A stretch of 63,547 nt of DNA from Blautia sp. (GCA_017463155.1 JAFTPT010000030.1:1-63547); one strand, 5' to 3'; positions 35,019 through 43,490 are shown, numbered from the stretch's first letter. The notes: a model not told the origin generated them from the letters alone. Numbers and translations are program-made.

Positions 35019-35816
35019 TTATCGTTTTGCAGCAAACAACGTACCTACTTTTTTTCCTTCGATCACATCATACAAGGCGCCGGGGTTCTTCCCGTTGGTC
35101 ACCAGCACGCTGATCCCCTGTGCCGTGGCCAGATCCGCGGCCTGCAGCTTGGTGCGCATGCCGCCGGTACCTCTGCGGGAGCCGGCTCCCCCGGCCAGCT
35201 TGTAGGTACTCTCGTCGATCGTGTCGATGCGGCTGATCAGCTGCGCGTCCTTGTAGAGCCGCGGGTCCTTGTCATAGAATCCGTCGATATCCGATAGGAT
35301 CACCAGCTTATCTGCCTCGCAGAGGATCGCCACCACCGCCGAAAGCATGTCATTGTCGCCGAACAGCTTCTCGTCGGATTCGATCTCCGTATAGCTGACC
35401 GAGTCATTCTCATTGACGATGGGAATGATGCCCTGCTCGAGCAGTGCTTCAAAGGTATTGGCAAGGTTTTCCTTTTTTTCCTCCTCCTGGATGTCGTCGG
35501 CATTCAGAAGGATCTGGGCAACCGTCTTGTTGTAATATCCGAAGAATTTGTCATAAAGAAACATGTTCTCGCATTGCCCGACGGCCGCGGCCGCCTGCTT
35601 CATGCGCAGCGATCTCGGTTTTTCGGAGAGGTGCATCTTGTTGGCTCCGACCGCGATGGCGCCGGAGGAGACAAGGACGATCTCATTTCCCATATTCTGG
35701 ATGTCCGCCAGTGTGCGTACCAGCTCTTCCATTCCGCGCAGGTTACTGTTGCCAAGCTCATTGGTCAGCGTGGACGTACCGACCTTGACAACGATCCGGT
35801 TTCTCTTGATTCCCAT
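35019..35816 (-). CDS. proB: Glutamate 5-kinase
   Basis: 265 residues of the amino-acid kinase family; it phosphorylates glutamate in the first step of proline synthesis. RIVVKVGTSTLTNE, VLVSSGAIAVGANKM, NENDSVSYTEI and FGDNDMLSAVVA mark the ATP and substrate sites, with GTGGMRTKLQAA near the end. The PUA domain of the Escherichia coli enzyme is absent, as in many Firmicutes. proA is not adjacent, which is unusual. It lies five bases after the PPK2 gene. Confidence 0.95.
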   Translation of the reverse strand: MGIKRNRIVVKVGTSTLTNELGNSNLRGMEELVRTLADIQNMGNEIVLVSSGAIAVGANKMHLSEKPRSLRMKQAAAAVGQCENMFLYDKFFGYYNKTVAQILLNADDIQEEEKKENLANTFEALLEQGIIPIVNENDSVSYTEIESDEKLFGDNDMLSAVVAILCEADKLVILSDIDGFYDKDPRLYKDAQLISRIDTIDESTYKLAGGAGSRRGTGGMRTKLQAADLATAQGISVLVTNGKNPGALYDVIEGKKVGTLFAAKR

Positions 35817-35821
35817 AATGT

Positions 35822-36694
35822 TTATTTTTCCTCCAATAGTGCCTGCCTGTATTCATCCAGCTTTGCCTTCTCTTCCGCAGGCATTTCGGGATACTGCGGG
35901 TCGATTGCCTTCATGGCGTCCAGGATGGCTTCGGAGACCAGATACCGTGTGTACCACTTCTGATCCGCGGGAATCACATACCAGGGTGCGTTCTTGCTGG
36001 CCGTCTCGTTGATGGTCTTTTCGTAGGCCTTCTGGTAGTCGCCCCAGAGAGCCCTCTCCTTCAGGTCGGAGGAAGAAAACTTCCAGTTCTTCTCGGGCAT
36101 ATCCAGGCGCTCAAGGAAACGTTCCTTCTGTTTTTCGTAGGAGACATTCAGGAAGATCTTGACGATCCGGTAGCTGTTCTCAAACAGATAATCCTCATAA
36201 CTGCGGATGTGCCCATAGCGCTTGCCGAAGAAATCCTCCTTGGACTGTCCGATCACGCGTTCCGCCATATGGTAGCCCTTGTTCATGTCATGCACCTGCA
36301 CGACCAGGACGTCCTCATAGTAGGAACGGTTGAAGATCGCGATCATGCCCCTTCTGGGGATGCACTTGTTGACACGCCACATGAAATCATGGGCAAGTTC
36401 CTCCGCGCTCGGGGTCTTGAAGTTGTGGACCTCAACACCCTGCGGGTTCACGCCGCTCATCACGTTCTTGATGGTGCTGTCCTTCCCGGCCGCGTCCATG
36501 GCCTGCAGCAGGATGATCAGTCCTTCTCTCCCGTCCGCGTAAAGCCTGTTCTGGTACTCCTGCATTTTAAGCATGTTCTTTTCGGTCTTCTGAATGATCT
36601 TTTCCTTGTCGACCTTGTCCTTTTTGCTGTTGGTCGGGATCTTGGAAAGCTTGCATTTTTTGCTTCCGTCGAAGCAGTAATCCTTGAGTGCCAT
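35822..36694 (-). CDS. Polyphosphate kinase 2 family phosphotransferase
   Basis: 290 residues. Walker A-like LQAMDAAGKDSTIKNVMSG, then GVEVHNFKTPSAEEL, the catalytic FNRSYYEDVLV, and an Arg-rich lid near KERFLERLDMPEKNWKFSS. PPK2 enzymes transfer phosphate between polyphosphate and nucleoside mono- or diphosphates in the cytoplasm. Single-domain length fits class I or III; the class cannot be set with certainty. The ATG has AAAGGAGA upstream. It heads an operon with proB. Confidence 0.92.
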   Translation of the reverse strand: MALKDYCFDGSKKCKLSKIPTNSKKDKVDKEKIIQKTEKNMLKMQEYQNRLYADGREGLIILLQAMDAAGKDSTIKNVMSGVNPQGVEVHNFKTPSAEELAHDFMWRVNKCIPRRGMIAIFNRSYYEDVLVVQVHDMNKGYHMAERVIGQSKEDFFGKRYGHIRSYEDYLFENSYRIVKIFLNVSYEKQKERFLERLDMPEKNWKFSSSDLKERALWGDYQKAYEKTINETASKNAPWYVIPADQKWYTRYLVSEAILDAMKAIDPQYPEMPAEEKAKLDEYRQALLEEK

Positions 36695-36721
36695 CTGTTT
36701 ATTTCTCCTTTGTCACCCGGC

Positions 36722-36754
36722 TGCGGCAGGAACGGATCGCCCGGTCCTGCCGCA
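36722..36754 (-). promoter_or_regulatory. Hairpin in the PPK2 leader
   Basis: TGCGGCAGGA (36722-36731) and TCCTGCCGCA (36745-36754) are a perfect 10-base stem between the promoter and the ribosome site. No T run follows, so it is not a terminator for this direction. It may stabilise or regulate the message. Confidence 0.5.
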
Positions 36755-36775
36755 TGTCACTCGTTTCTGTCCTTT

Positions 36776-36804
36776 ATCATACTCCAAAAGGAATCTCTTC
36801 GCAA
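36776..36804 (-). promoter_or_regulatory. Promoter of the PPK2-proB operon
   Basis: TTGCGA (36799-36804) and TATGAT (36776-36781), 17 bases apart on the minus strand, about 80 bases upstream of the ATG. Confidence 0.65.
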
Positions 36805-36832
36805 GTGGCTCGGGTGCTTTATAGCGGAACCA

Positions 36833-37129
36833 TCATGATTCTTTTTTTAATTCCGCATGTACCTTGTCCATCCGCTCCTGGAATGCGAGCTGTTCCTCGT
36901 CGATGTACCCCGTCGAATAGACGGTGTCGATCATCTCATGATCAAAAAGATAAAGATGATCCGCATCCATATATCCTTCCGGGAACAGGCATCCGCAGTA
37001 ATCATAGATGACCGACGTCTCCTCAGGCTTAGCCTGGCAGAAGCCGATGATCATGACGCGTTTTGTACTCTCCTTTAAGAGAACAACGCTGCCGGCCGGC
37101 AGCAGTCTGTGCTCGTTCAATCTGTTCAC
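36833..37129 (-). CDS. DUF4176 domain protein
   Basis: A 98-residue cytoplasmic protein of the DUF4176 family: LLPAGSVVLLKESTKRVMIIGF, then YDYCGCLFPEGYMD, and a C-terminal amphipathic helix. DUF4176 genes usually sit in or beside type VII (Ess/Yuk) secretion loci of Firmicutes, with unknown activity. Here it follows by four bases the WXG-like gene. No EssC or other secretion gene is in the window. Confidence 0.85.
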   Translation of the reverse strand: MNRLNEHRLLPAGSVVLLKESTKRVMIIGFCQAKPEETSVIYDYCGCLFPEGYMDADHLYLFDHEMIDTVYSTGYIDEEQLAFQERMDKVHAELKKES

Positions 37130-37133
37130 TTCG

Positions 37134-38279
37134 TTATCCTCCTGTGTGTATCAGATGACTGAATGTCTTCATCATCGACACAGCGCCGCTTTTGGCGGCC
37201 TTGACGACGCCTCCGACATTCACCTCAAAACCGACGCTGGCGCCGAGTCCCAGGGAGGCTCCCACCTCCGCCTTGATCTTTCCGTCCGCATAGCTGAAAT
37301 CCGCGTGGGCACCGAGTCCGACATTCACGGATCCGTTGACCTTTCCTTCCAGCACGCCCAGCTTTCCGCCGGCGCTTCCTTTGGCTTCGACGGCTACTGC
37401 CTCCAGCCCGGCCGACGCAGTTACCTTGGGAGAAAAGCCTCCCTTCCTGTCCAGGATCTGCAGCTTTGCGGACGCGCTGGCTGAGGCTTTGCCGGCCGAT
37501 GCTTCTCCCTGTACGGTGGCGGTCACGTACTCACCTTCGTAGGAAGACGCGGCCTTCACGGTGGCCGCGCATACGCTCGCCCCCGCCTCCGCCTTGACCT
37601 CCGGAGACGGAATAAAAAATCCGGCCGTGTTCACCGCATAGACGCCGGCGACCACCGACGCGTGAGCCTCGGCTTTTCCGGTCTCCGCGTGTACCGTACC
37701 GTATTTTCCTGCCAGATCATACTCGTCCCGGACTGTCGACGCGGAAATACTCTTTCCTTTTTCGATGATCGTGGTCTTGCGGCTGCTTTTCTTGTCTTTG
37801 ACACGCACGCCGGCTTTTTTGACCGTTTTTCCGGACATAGCGGCCGCCCCGGCCATGCTGCTCTCCCGGAGGCCGGGCGATGTACCGCCGGCACCTCCGA
37901 ATCCGTGCCCTCCTCCGGAAGCGGCCCCCCCTGCTACGGTCCCGCTCTCTCTTTGGGCGGCTGCCCCTGTGCTCCGGTATGTATACTCCGAACCCGGGGA
38001 GGGAGCCTCCCCGGCCAGGGAACTGTCCGTATTCCGGTACAGGCGCACGCATTCTGCCAGGATGCTTCCCAGCTGTGCAGCCTGGTCCGCTTCCTGCAGC
38101 ACCTGTGTTCTGATCCCCAGAAGCGAATTCTTGATCCTTCCGGCCGAGCCGGTGTCGATCCTCAGGCTTCCGGCGAGCGTGCCGACGTTCTCTCCCTTCC
38201 TTCTGAGTGTACGGGAAAGTCCTGCCAGCTCATCTGCCAGCCGCAGCGCTTCTGAAGGAGAAATGTATAGTTCAGACAT
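37134..38279 (-). CDS. Putative type VII secretion substrate with Ala/Gly-rich repeat domain
   Basis: 381 residues. An N-terminal helical hairpin (about 1-85) has the spacing of WXG100/LXG-type secretion heads, though no WXG tripeptide is seen. A Gly/Ser/Ala-rich linker (about 90-140) follows. From about residue 180 there are repeated strands of Ala, Lys, Val and Gly (for example VKAEAGASV, GKASASASAK, IKAEVGASLGLGASVGFEV) that suggest a beta-rich or pore-like domain. The start at 38279 follows AGGAGG. The DUF4176 neighbour supports a secretion role. No immunity gene is recognised. Function is not established. Confidence 0.65.
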   Translation of the reverse strand: MSELYISPSEALRLADELAGLSRTLRRKGENVGTLAGSLRIDTGSAGRIKNSLLGIRTQVLQEADQAAQLGSILAECVRLYRNTDSSLAGEAPSPGSEYTYRSTGAAAQRESGTVAGGAASGGGHGFGGAGGTSPGLRESSMAGAAAMSGKTVKKAGVRVKDKKSSRKTTIIEKGKSISASTVRDEYDLAGKYGTVHAETGKAEAHASVVAGVYAVNTAGFFIPSPEVKAEAGASVCAATVKAASSYEGEYVTATVQGEASAGKASASASAKLQILDRKGGFSPKVTASAGLEAVAVEAKGSAGGKLGVLEGKVNGSVNVGLGAHADFSYADGKIKAEVGASLGLGASVGFEVNVGGVVKAAKSGAVSMMKTFSHLIHTGG

Positions 38280-38388
38280 GATCCTCCTCATTTCCAATCA
38301 GTGATCCATGTGCAGCTTGCCGGCAGCCTGGTCTTTCTATTTTCTTTTCACAGATTGATTATACCGTCACTCTACCCCCGGACGCAAG

Positions 38389-38423
38389 AAAAAGTGCTCG
38401 ACAAATTCCGCCTCGCACTTTTT
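38389..38423 (-). terminator. Terminator after the ACT protein
   Basis: AAAAAGTGC (38389-38397) and GCACTTTTT (38415-38423) form a 9-base stem, starting 19 bases after the ACT gene stop. The symmetric A/T ends would also work from the other side. Confidence 0.75.
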
Positions 38424-38441
38424 CAAAAATTCCTTCTTCGA

Positions 38442-38846
38442 TTATAAAAGGACAAAGCCTTTGCTTTTCAGGCACTCCTCGACTTCCATGATCTCCTCGG
38501 TGTGCAGGACCATGATGGGCATGCCGCTTTCACGTACAAAGGAGAGATACAGGTAATTGACGCTGATGTTGCTGTCCAGAAGAGCCTTCAGCAGATGGTT
38601 CAGCGCCCCGGGATGATCCTGGATCTCTACGCCCAGGACATCGGTCGTCCGGCATATAAAGCCGTTCTCCCGAAGGGCCGATACGGCTGTGTCCACATCC
38701 GAGACCACCATCCTTATAATACCGTACTCCGCACTGTCGTTGGTGACCGAACCCAGGATATTGACATGTTGATCTTCGAGGATCTGGGTGATCTTCTGCA
38801 TGGTGCCTTTCCGGTTTTCCGCATATATGGATAATTGTTTCATCAT
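38442..38846 (-). CDS. Protein of two ACT domains
   Basis: 134 residues: two tandem ACT domains (about 1-65 and 68-134), each a ligand-binding fold often specific for amino acids. The first has YAENRKGTMQKITQILEDQHVNI, the second EIQDHPGALNHLLKALLDSNIS. Stand-alone ACT pairs occur in acetogens near amino-acid or acetyl-CoA genes and are probably regulatory. The start at 38846 has GGAGG ten bases upstream. It is transcribed alone from a clear promoter. Confidence 0.88.
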   Translation of the reverse strand: MMKQLSIYAENRKGTMQKITQILEDQHVNILGSVTNDSAEYGIIRMVVSDVDTAVSALRENGFICRTTDVLGVEIQDHPGALNHLLKALLDSNISVNYLYLSFVRESGMPIMVLHTEEIMEVEECLKSKGFVLL

Positions 38847-38910
38847 AGTAGTCTGTCCTCCATTCAAAGATACCTGCCTAAGCAGATACCGAAACGCCAT
38901 TCACCCGACT

Positions 38911-38939
38911 ATTATACGGTACTTTTTCAAAAAAAGCAA
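38911..38939 (-). promoter_or_regulatory. Promoter of the ACT gene
   Basis: TTGCTT (38934-38939) and TATAAT (38911-38916), 17 bases apart on the minus strand. Confidence 0.75.
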
Positions 38940-38996
38940 TGCGAACCGGGCCGTCCTCTTCCATTTAGTGCCCCGTCATAAACGCCGGACATGGGC

Positions 38997-39026
38997 TTGA
39001 CGCTCTGCTCTTCCATATGCTACAAT
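38997..39026 (+). promoter_or_regulatory. Promoter of yitT
   Basis: TTGACG (38997-39002) and TACAAT (39021-39026) with an 18-base spacer. Transcription would start near 39033, giving a leader of about 90 bases. Confidence 0.65.
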
Positions 39027-39036
39027 GAATGCAGGT

Positions 39037-39110
39037 AAAGATAATCGATGGAAAGAGTCTAAACAGTAGATGATTATAGAGGTGCTCCTTACAGAGGCGC
39101 CTCTTTTTTT
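39037..39110 (+). promoter_or_regulatory. Attenuator-like leader of yitT
   Basis: The leader holds an outer stem GATAATC (about 39039-39045) with GATTAT (39072-39077). It is followed at once by a terminator: AGAGGTGC (39078-39085) with GCGCCTCT (39097-39104), then a run of T to 39110. The terminator ends just before the GAGGAGG ribosome site of yitT, so transcription must read through it. I do not recognise a known riboswitch class. Confidence 0.6.
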
Positions 39111-39125
39111 GTGAGGAGGAAAAAA

Positions 39126-40019
39126 ATGAGACAGTTTCTGGTACGCCGGTTCTCACGGGAGACCCGGCAGAATATCATGTGGATCCTGGCGGGGACCATG
39201 TTCATGGCCCTGGCCACAAACCTTTTCTTTACGCCCGCGAACATGGTCCCGGGAGGCTTTACGGGGCTTGCCATCATCATCAAACGTCTGTCCGCGCATC
39301 TGATCGACGGCGGCATCCCCACCTGGCTCGGCAACCTGCTCCTGAATGTCCCGCTGATCATCGTGGCCATCCTGGTCCGCGGCTGGAAATTCATGCGGAG
39401 AACATTTCTGGCAGCGGTCCTGTTCTCCGTCTGGCTGTTTGTGATCCCGGAATACACGCTGATCCGTTCCGATCATTTCCTCGTGGCGATCTTCGGAGGA
39501 GGCCTCATGGGGATCGGTCTCGGACTCGTGTTCTTCGGAAAAGCCACAACGGGAGGCACCGACACACTGGCTGCCCTCCTGCAAAAAGCCTTTCCGCACC
39601 TCAGTGTGGCAAAGATCATGCCGGCCCTCGACGTCATCGTGATCCTTCTGTCCGTCTGGATCTTCGGCATTGAGATCTCGCTGTATGCAGCCGTCTCCGT
39701 GATCCTGTGCGGGATGGTGGCAGACCGGATCATCAGCGGCTTCAAGAACGCCTACATGGCCTTCATCGTCTCGGATAAGAACCGGGAGATCGCGGACGCC
39801 ATCATGCGCGAGCTTGACCGCGGCGCCACGAACCTGAAGGGCAAAGGCATGTATACCCGGAGCGAACGCCCTGTCCTTTTCTGCGCTGTCTCCAAAAAAC
39901 AGACGGCGGACTTAAAAGAGATCGTGTACACCCTGGATCCGGACGCGTTTATGATCCTGAACGAATCCCAGGAGATCCGGGGTGAGGGCTTTCTTAAGTT
40001 CAGCCGGGAAGAACTGTAG
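39126..40019 (+). CDS. YitT family membrane protein
   Basis: 297 residues. Five or six membrane helices in the YitT_membrane domain (about 12-205; FFTPANMVPGGFTGLAIII and GKATTGGTDTLAALLQK are typical), then a cytoplasmic DUF2179 domain (about 215-290). The family is widespread in Firmicutes; its transport or other activity is unknown. The ATG at 39126 has GAGGAGG seven bases upstream. It ends two bases from the stop of the convergent ABC-F gene, with no separate terminator visible. Confidence 0.9.
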   Translation: MRQFLVRRFSRETRQNIMWILAGTMFMALATNLFFTPANMVPGGFTGLAIIIKRLSAHLIDGGIPTWLGNLLLNVPLIIVAILVRGWKFMRRTFLAAVLFSVWLFVIPEYTLIRSDHFLVAIFGGGLMGIGLGLVFFGKATTGGTDTLAALLQKAFPHLSVAKIMPALDVIVILLSVWIFGIEISLYAAVSVILCGMVADRIISGFKNAYMAFIVSDKNREIADAIMRELDRGATNLKGKGMYTRSERPVLFCAVSKKQTADLKEIVYTLDPDAFMILNESQEIRGEGFLKFSREEL

Positions 40020-40021
40020 GC

Positions 40022-41818
40022 TTACGTGTTCCCGAAGGATTCCACAAGCTCCTGCAGTTCGAGATAGCGTTCGATCTTCTCATCCAGGAGTGTGTCCACG
40101 GCGTCCTTCTGCTTTGTCAGTTCTTCGAGCTTTGTATAGCTGGTGGCGGAAGCCTCGATCTGCTGCTCCAGATCTTTCGACTGGGATGTCAGATCATCAA
40201 TCTCCTGTTCGATGGAGTCATATTCTTTTTGTTCCTTGTAGGAAAGCCGGGTCCTTCTACGGTCCGGCTTTTTCCGTCTGCCGGATTCTTTTGGTTCCCT
40301 GACCGGCTCCTTCGCGGCAGGCTGCGGGGCTTCCTGAAGCTTCCGGATCCGGTATTCCTCGTATCCTCCTTCATTCTGCTCGATCCGGCCCTCCCCCTCA
40401 AAGCTGAAGATGCGGTTTACGACCCGGTCCAGAAAATACCGGTCATGGGAGACGACGATGACGACGCCCGCAAAATGATCCAGATAATCCTCCAGGATCT
40501 GCAGCGTCTGGATATCAAGATCATTGGTCGGTTCGTCCAGAACGAGGACGTTGGGGGCTTCCATCAGGATGCGAAGGAGGTACAGGCGGCGTTTTTCACC
40601 GCCGGAGAGTCTTCCGACCTGCGTATACTGCGCATTGCTGTCAAAAAGGAACCGCTCGCACATTGCGGAGGCTGATACAAGGCCTTCGGGGGTGCGGATG
40701 AATTCGGCGCCGTCGCGGACGTAGTCGATCACGCGCTGATTCTCATCGATCGGCACATACTCCTGCCCAAGATAGCCGAACACAACGGTCTGTCCCACCG
40801 AGACAGACCCGCTGTCCGGTTCCTCGAGACCCAGGATCGTGCGGATCAGCGTGGATTTCCCGCAGCCGTTGGGGCCGATGATCCCGATCCGGTCCGTCCG
40901 GAGAAACGTGTATGTAAAGTCCCGGAAAAGGGCTTTGCTGCCGTAGGCTTTACAAAGTCCCTCCGCCTCGATGATCTTGTTCCCGAGCCGTGACGGGAGC
41001 GAGGTGATGGCTACGTTCCGCTCCTCTACGATCCTGTCCCGGTCGCGAAGAGCCTCAAAGCGCTGGATATGGGCCTTCTGCTTGGTGGCACGGGCCCTCG
41101 CCCCACGCATCATCCAGGCCAGATCCTGCTTGTAGAGGGCGGCCATTTTCCGCTCCGCGGCGCGGGCAAAATCCAGGCGCTCCTGTTTCATTTCCAGGTA
41201 TTTTTCGTAATTTCCGCTGTATCGGAAAATGTCAGCCTTGTCGATCTCCCAGATGGTATCCACGACCTCGTCCAGAAAAAACCGGTCGTGCGTGACCATA
41301 AGAAGCGCTCCGCGGTAGGCGGCAAGCTTCTCCTGCAGCCATTCGATCATCTCATGATCCAGGTGGTTGGTGGGCTCGTCCAGGACCAGGAGATCACTGG
41401 GCGTAAGAAGAGCTGCGGCAAGCGCAGCCCTCTTTTTCTGTCCGCCGGAAAGTGTATCCGGAAGGGCGTCCGGGTCCGTGATGCCCAGACGCAGCAGCAT
41501 CGAGCGCGCCTCTCCCTCCGTATCCCAGTGGGCTTCTTTTCCGGATATGGCGCCGCATGCGTTTTCCAGCACGGATTTCCCGGGATCAAAGACCGGATCC
41601 TGCGAAAGATACGAGATCCTGAGTCCGTTCCGTGTGACGACGGTCCCCCGGTCCGGCTGTCTCACACCGGCCAGGATCGAGAGAATGGTTGATTTACCGG
41701 TTCCGTTGACACCGATCACGCCGATCCGGTCATGATCTTCGATCCCTGCCGTAACATCGGTAAAGATCGTCCTGTCTCCCAGGGTGATCCCGATGTGTTC
41801 CAAAGTCATAATGTTCAT
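40022..41818 (-). CDS. ABC-F family ATPase
   Basis: 598 residues: two ABC ATPase modules without membrane segments. Walker A boxes GVNGTGKSTILS and GPNGCGKSTLIR, signatures LSGGQKKRAALAAALL and LSGGEKRRLYLLRIL, and Walker B boxes VLDEPTNHLD and VLDEPTNDLD. An Arg/Ala-rich linker (ARARATKQKAHIQRFEALRDRD) and a C-terminal coiled coil (about 530-598) fit the Uup-like group. ABC-F proteins act on ribosomes in translation quality or antibiotic protection. It is 23 bases after glnA on the same strand. The start (41818 or three codons later) is uncertain. Confidence 0.93.
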   Translation of the reverse strand: MNIMTLEHIGITLGDRTIFTDVTAGIEDHDRIGVIGVNGTGKSTILSILAGVRQPDRGTVVTRNGLRISYLSQDPVFDPGKSVLENACGAISGKEAHWDTEGEARSMLLRLGITDPDALPDTLSGGQKKRAALAAALLTPSDLLVLDEPTNHLDHEMIEWLQEKLAAYRGALLMVTHDRFFLDEVVDTIWEIDKADIFRYSGNYEKYLEMKQERLDFARAAERKMAALYKQDLAWMMRGARARATKQKAHIQRFEALRDRDRIVEERNVAITSLPSRLGNKIIEAEGLCKAYGSKALFRDFTYTFLRTDRIGIIGPNGCGKSTLIRTILGLEEPDSGSVSVGQTVVFGYLGQEYVPIDENQRVIDYVRDGAEFIRTPEGLVSASAMCERFLFDSNAQYTQVGRLSGGEKRRLYLLRILMEAPNVLVLDEPTNDLDIQTLQILEDYLDHFAGVVIVVSHDRYFLDRVVNRIFSFEGEGRIEQNEGGYEEYRIRKLQEAPQPAAKEPVREPKESGRRKKPDRRRTRLSYKEQKEYDSIEQEIDDLTSQSKDLEQQIEASATSYTKLEELTKQKDAVDTLLDEKIERYLELQELVESFGNT

Positions 41819-41841
41819 AGTGTCTTCTTTTCAGTCCATTC

Positions 41842-43272
41842 TTACAGATCATAGTATTTGGAGAATTCCACCGGATGCGGGATCCGGCTGATCTCTTCGG
41901 CATCTTTTCGTTTTCTGGCGATATGCTGCTTAAGCAGACGCTCCGGGAACACGCCTCCCTGCGTGAGGTACTCGTGATCCGCTTCCAGTGCATCCAACGC
42001 CTCCGACAGGGACTTGGGAAGTCCGGAGATCTTTTTCTTTTCCTCCTCGGACAGATCGTACAGATTGAAATCGTAAGGTCCCCAGCCCTTGGCATGGGGA
42101 TCGATCTGCTTCTGAATTCCGTCCAGCCCGGCCATCAGGATCGCGGCGTAGGCGTAGTATGGATTGCAGGTGGCATCCGGATTACGGAGCTCAAACCGCT
42201 TGGTCAGCGGGGTCTTTGCATAGGCAGGGATCCGTACGACGGCGCTTCGGTTCGCCATGGCGTAGCCGATGGTGACCGGTGCCTCAAAGCCCGGAACCAG
42301 TCTCTTGTAGGAGTTGGTCGACGGGTTTGTGATCGCGCAGAGGGAGCTTGCATGGCTTAAAAGGCCTCCGATGAACCAGTGGGCCTCTTTACTCAGCTGG
42401 GCGTAGCCTTCCGGATCATAGAACACAGGCTTGCCGTCCTTCGTGAGAAGCATGTGCACATGCATACCGCTGCCGGCTTCCCCGGCCAGAGGCTTCGGCA
42501 TAAACGTGGCTGTGACGCCGTTTGAGACCGCTTCATTCCGGATGATGTACTTGGCCGCCATCGTGGCGTCGGCCAGGGAAAGCATATCTCCCAGTTCGAC
42601 CTCGACCTCCATCTGACCGCAGCCGCCGACCTCATGATGATGATACTTGACGGGGATGCCCCAGTCGTCCATGGTCAGGCAGATCCGGCTTCGCAGGTCG
42701 TTGCTGATATCCATGGGCAGACAAGTATGATAGCCCGTCCCGTGAGGGATCTGATAGCCGTTGTTGTTCTCATCGGAAGCGGCTGCCCAGGGGGCCTGCC
42801 TGGTATGGACATACGAAGCGACCGTATCCGGACTGATGTCGTAGGCGGTCTCGTCAAACACGTAAAACTCATATTCCGGACCGATGAGCATCTGATCCGC
42901 GATGCCAAGCTCCTTCATATAGTCCAGGGCCCGTATCGCCACGTTCCGGGGATACTGGTCAAACGGACGGTTTTCGGGAAGGTCAATGATACGGACATCC
43001 CCGATCATGGAAAGAGTCGGGATCTCCATATAGTTGTCGACGACCGCGGAATCGAGGACCGGGACAAAGACCATGTCACTGTTTTCCACAGGCGCGTACC
43101 CATAGTTGGACCCGTCAAATCCGATGCCGTTCTCCATGATGCTCTGCGTCAGCCGTTCAGCCGGGATCGAAAGATGACGCCAGCGGCCGTCAATGTCCGT
43201 CAGCTTAAAATCAACGATCCGGATCCCGTATTCCCTGATAAGAGCCTGAATATCTTCCAAAGTCTTTTTCAT
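41842..43272 (-). CDS. glnA: Glutamine synthetase, type I
   Basis: About 476 residues. It makes glutamine from glutamate, ammonia and ATP. Motifs: FDGSNYGYAPVENSDMVFVP, GPEYEFYVFD, HHEVGGCGQMEVE, the ATP-site-type SGMHVHMLL and NRSAVVRIPAY. It is a GSI enzyme of usual length. The conserved adenylylation tyrosine region of the beta type is not evident, as expected for Firmicute GSI-alpha enzymes. The second ATG of the ATG-ATG pair has the better spacing from AGGAGG. A promoter lies about 110 bases upstream. It is followed by the ABC-F gene. Confidence 0.95.
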   Translation of the reverse strand: MKKTLEDIQALIREYGIRIVDFKLTDIDGRWRHLSIPAERLTQSIMENGIGFDGSNYGYAPVENSDMVFVPVLDSAVVDNYMEIPTLSMIGDVRIIDLPENRPFDQYPRNVAIRALDYMKELGIADQMLIGPEYEFYVFDETAYDISPDTVASYVHTRQAPWAAASDENNNGYQIPHGTGYHTCLPMDISNDLRSRICLTMDDWGIPVKYHHHEVGGCGQMEVEVELGDMLSLADATMAAKYIIRNEAVSNGVTATFMPKPLAGEAGSGMHVHMLLTKDGKPVFYDPEGYAQLSKEAHWFIGGLLSHASSLCAITNPSTNSYKRLVPGFEAPVTIGYAMANRSAVVRIPAYAKTPLTKRFELRNPDATCNPYYAYAAILMAGLDGIQKQIDPHAKGWGPYDFNLYDLSEEEKKKISGLPKSLSEALDALEADHEYLTQGGVFPERLLKQHIARKRKDAEEISRIPHPVEFSKYYDL

Positions 43273-43380
43273 CATACACCTCCTGCCGTTTACCGGGCAA
43301 ACGATTGCATTGTTATCGCATCAGGCCAAAACGGGAAATGCAGGTATATACAAGGAGTGTGACCATCTGACCTTATTGTC

Positions 43381-43409
43381 ATTATACCGTATCGATACCG
43401 AAATCACAA
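43381..43409 (-). promoter_or_regulatory. glnA promoter
   Basis: TTGTGA (43404-43409) and TATAAT (43381-43386), 17 bases apart on the minus strand. The spacer contains the palindrome GGTATCGATACGG-like core. The leader of about 100 bases shows no terminator. Confidence 0.75.
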
Positions 43410-43429
43410 ACCCGTATTCGTATTTTGTT

Positions 43430-43453
43430 GTACGGAGTATTATCCTATAAAAT
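43430..43453. repeat. 24-base motif shared with the rnpB terminator region
   Basis: GTACGGAGTATTATCCTATA and the next four bases match 21613-21636 in 21 of 24 positions. On the minus strand it follows the T run of the tRNA-Leu terminator. Confidence 0.55.
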
Positions 43454-43454
43454 C

Positions 43455-43490
43455 AAAAAAAGCCCGAAAGCCCAGCAAAGGGATTTCGGG
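43455..43490 (-). terminator. tRNA-Leu terminator
   Basis: CCCGAAA (43463-43469) with TTTCGGG (43484-43490), then a run of seven T on the minus strand, ten bases after the tRNA 3' end. Confidence 0.85.
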
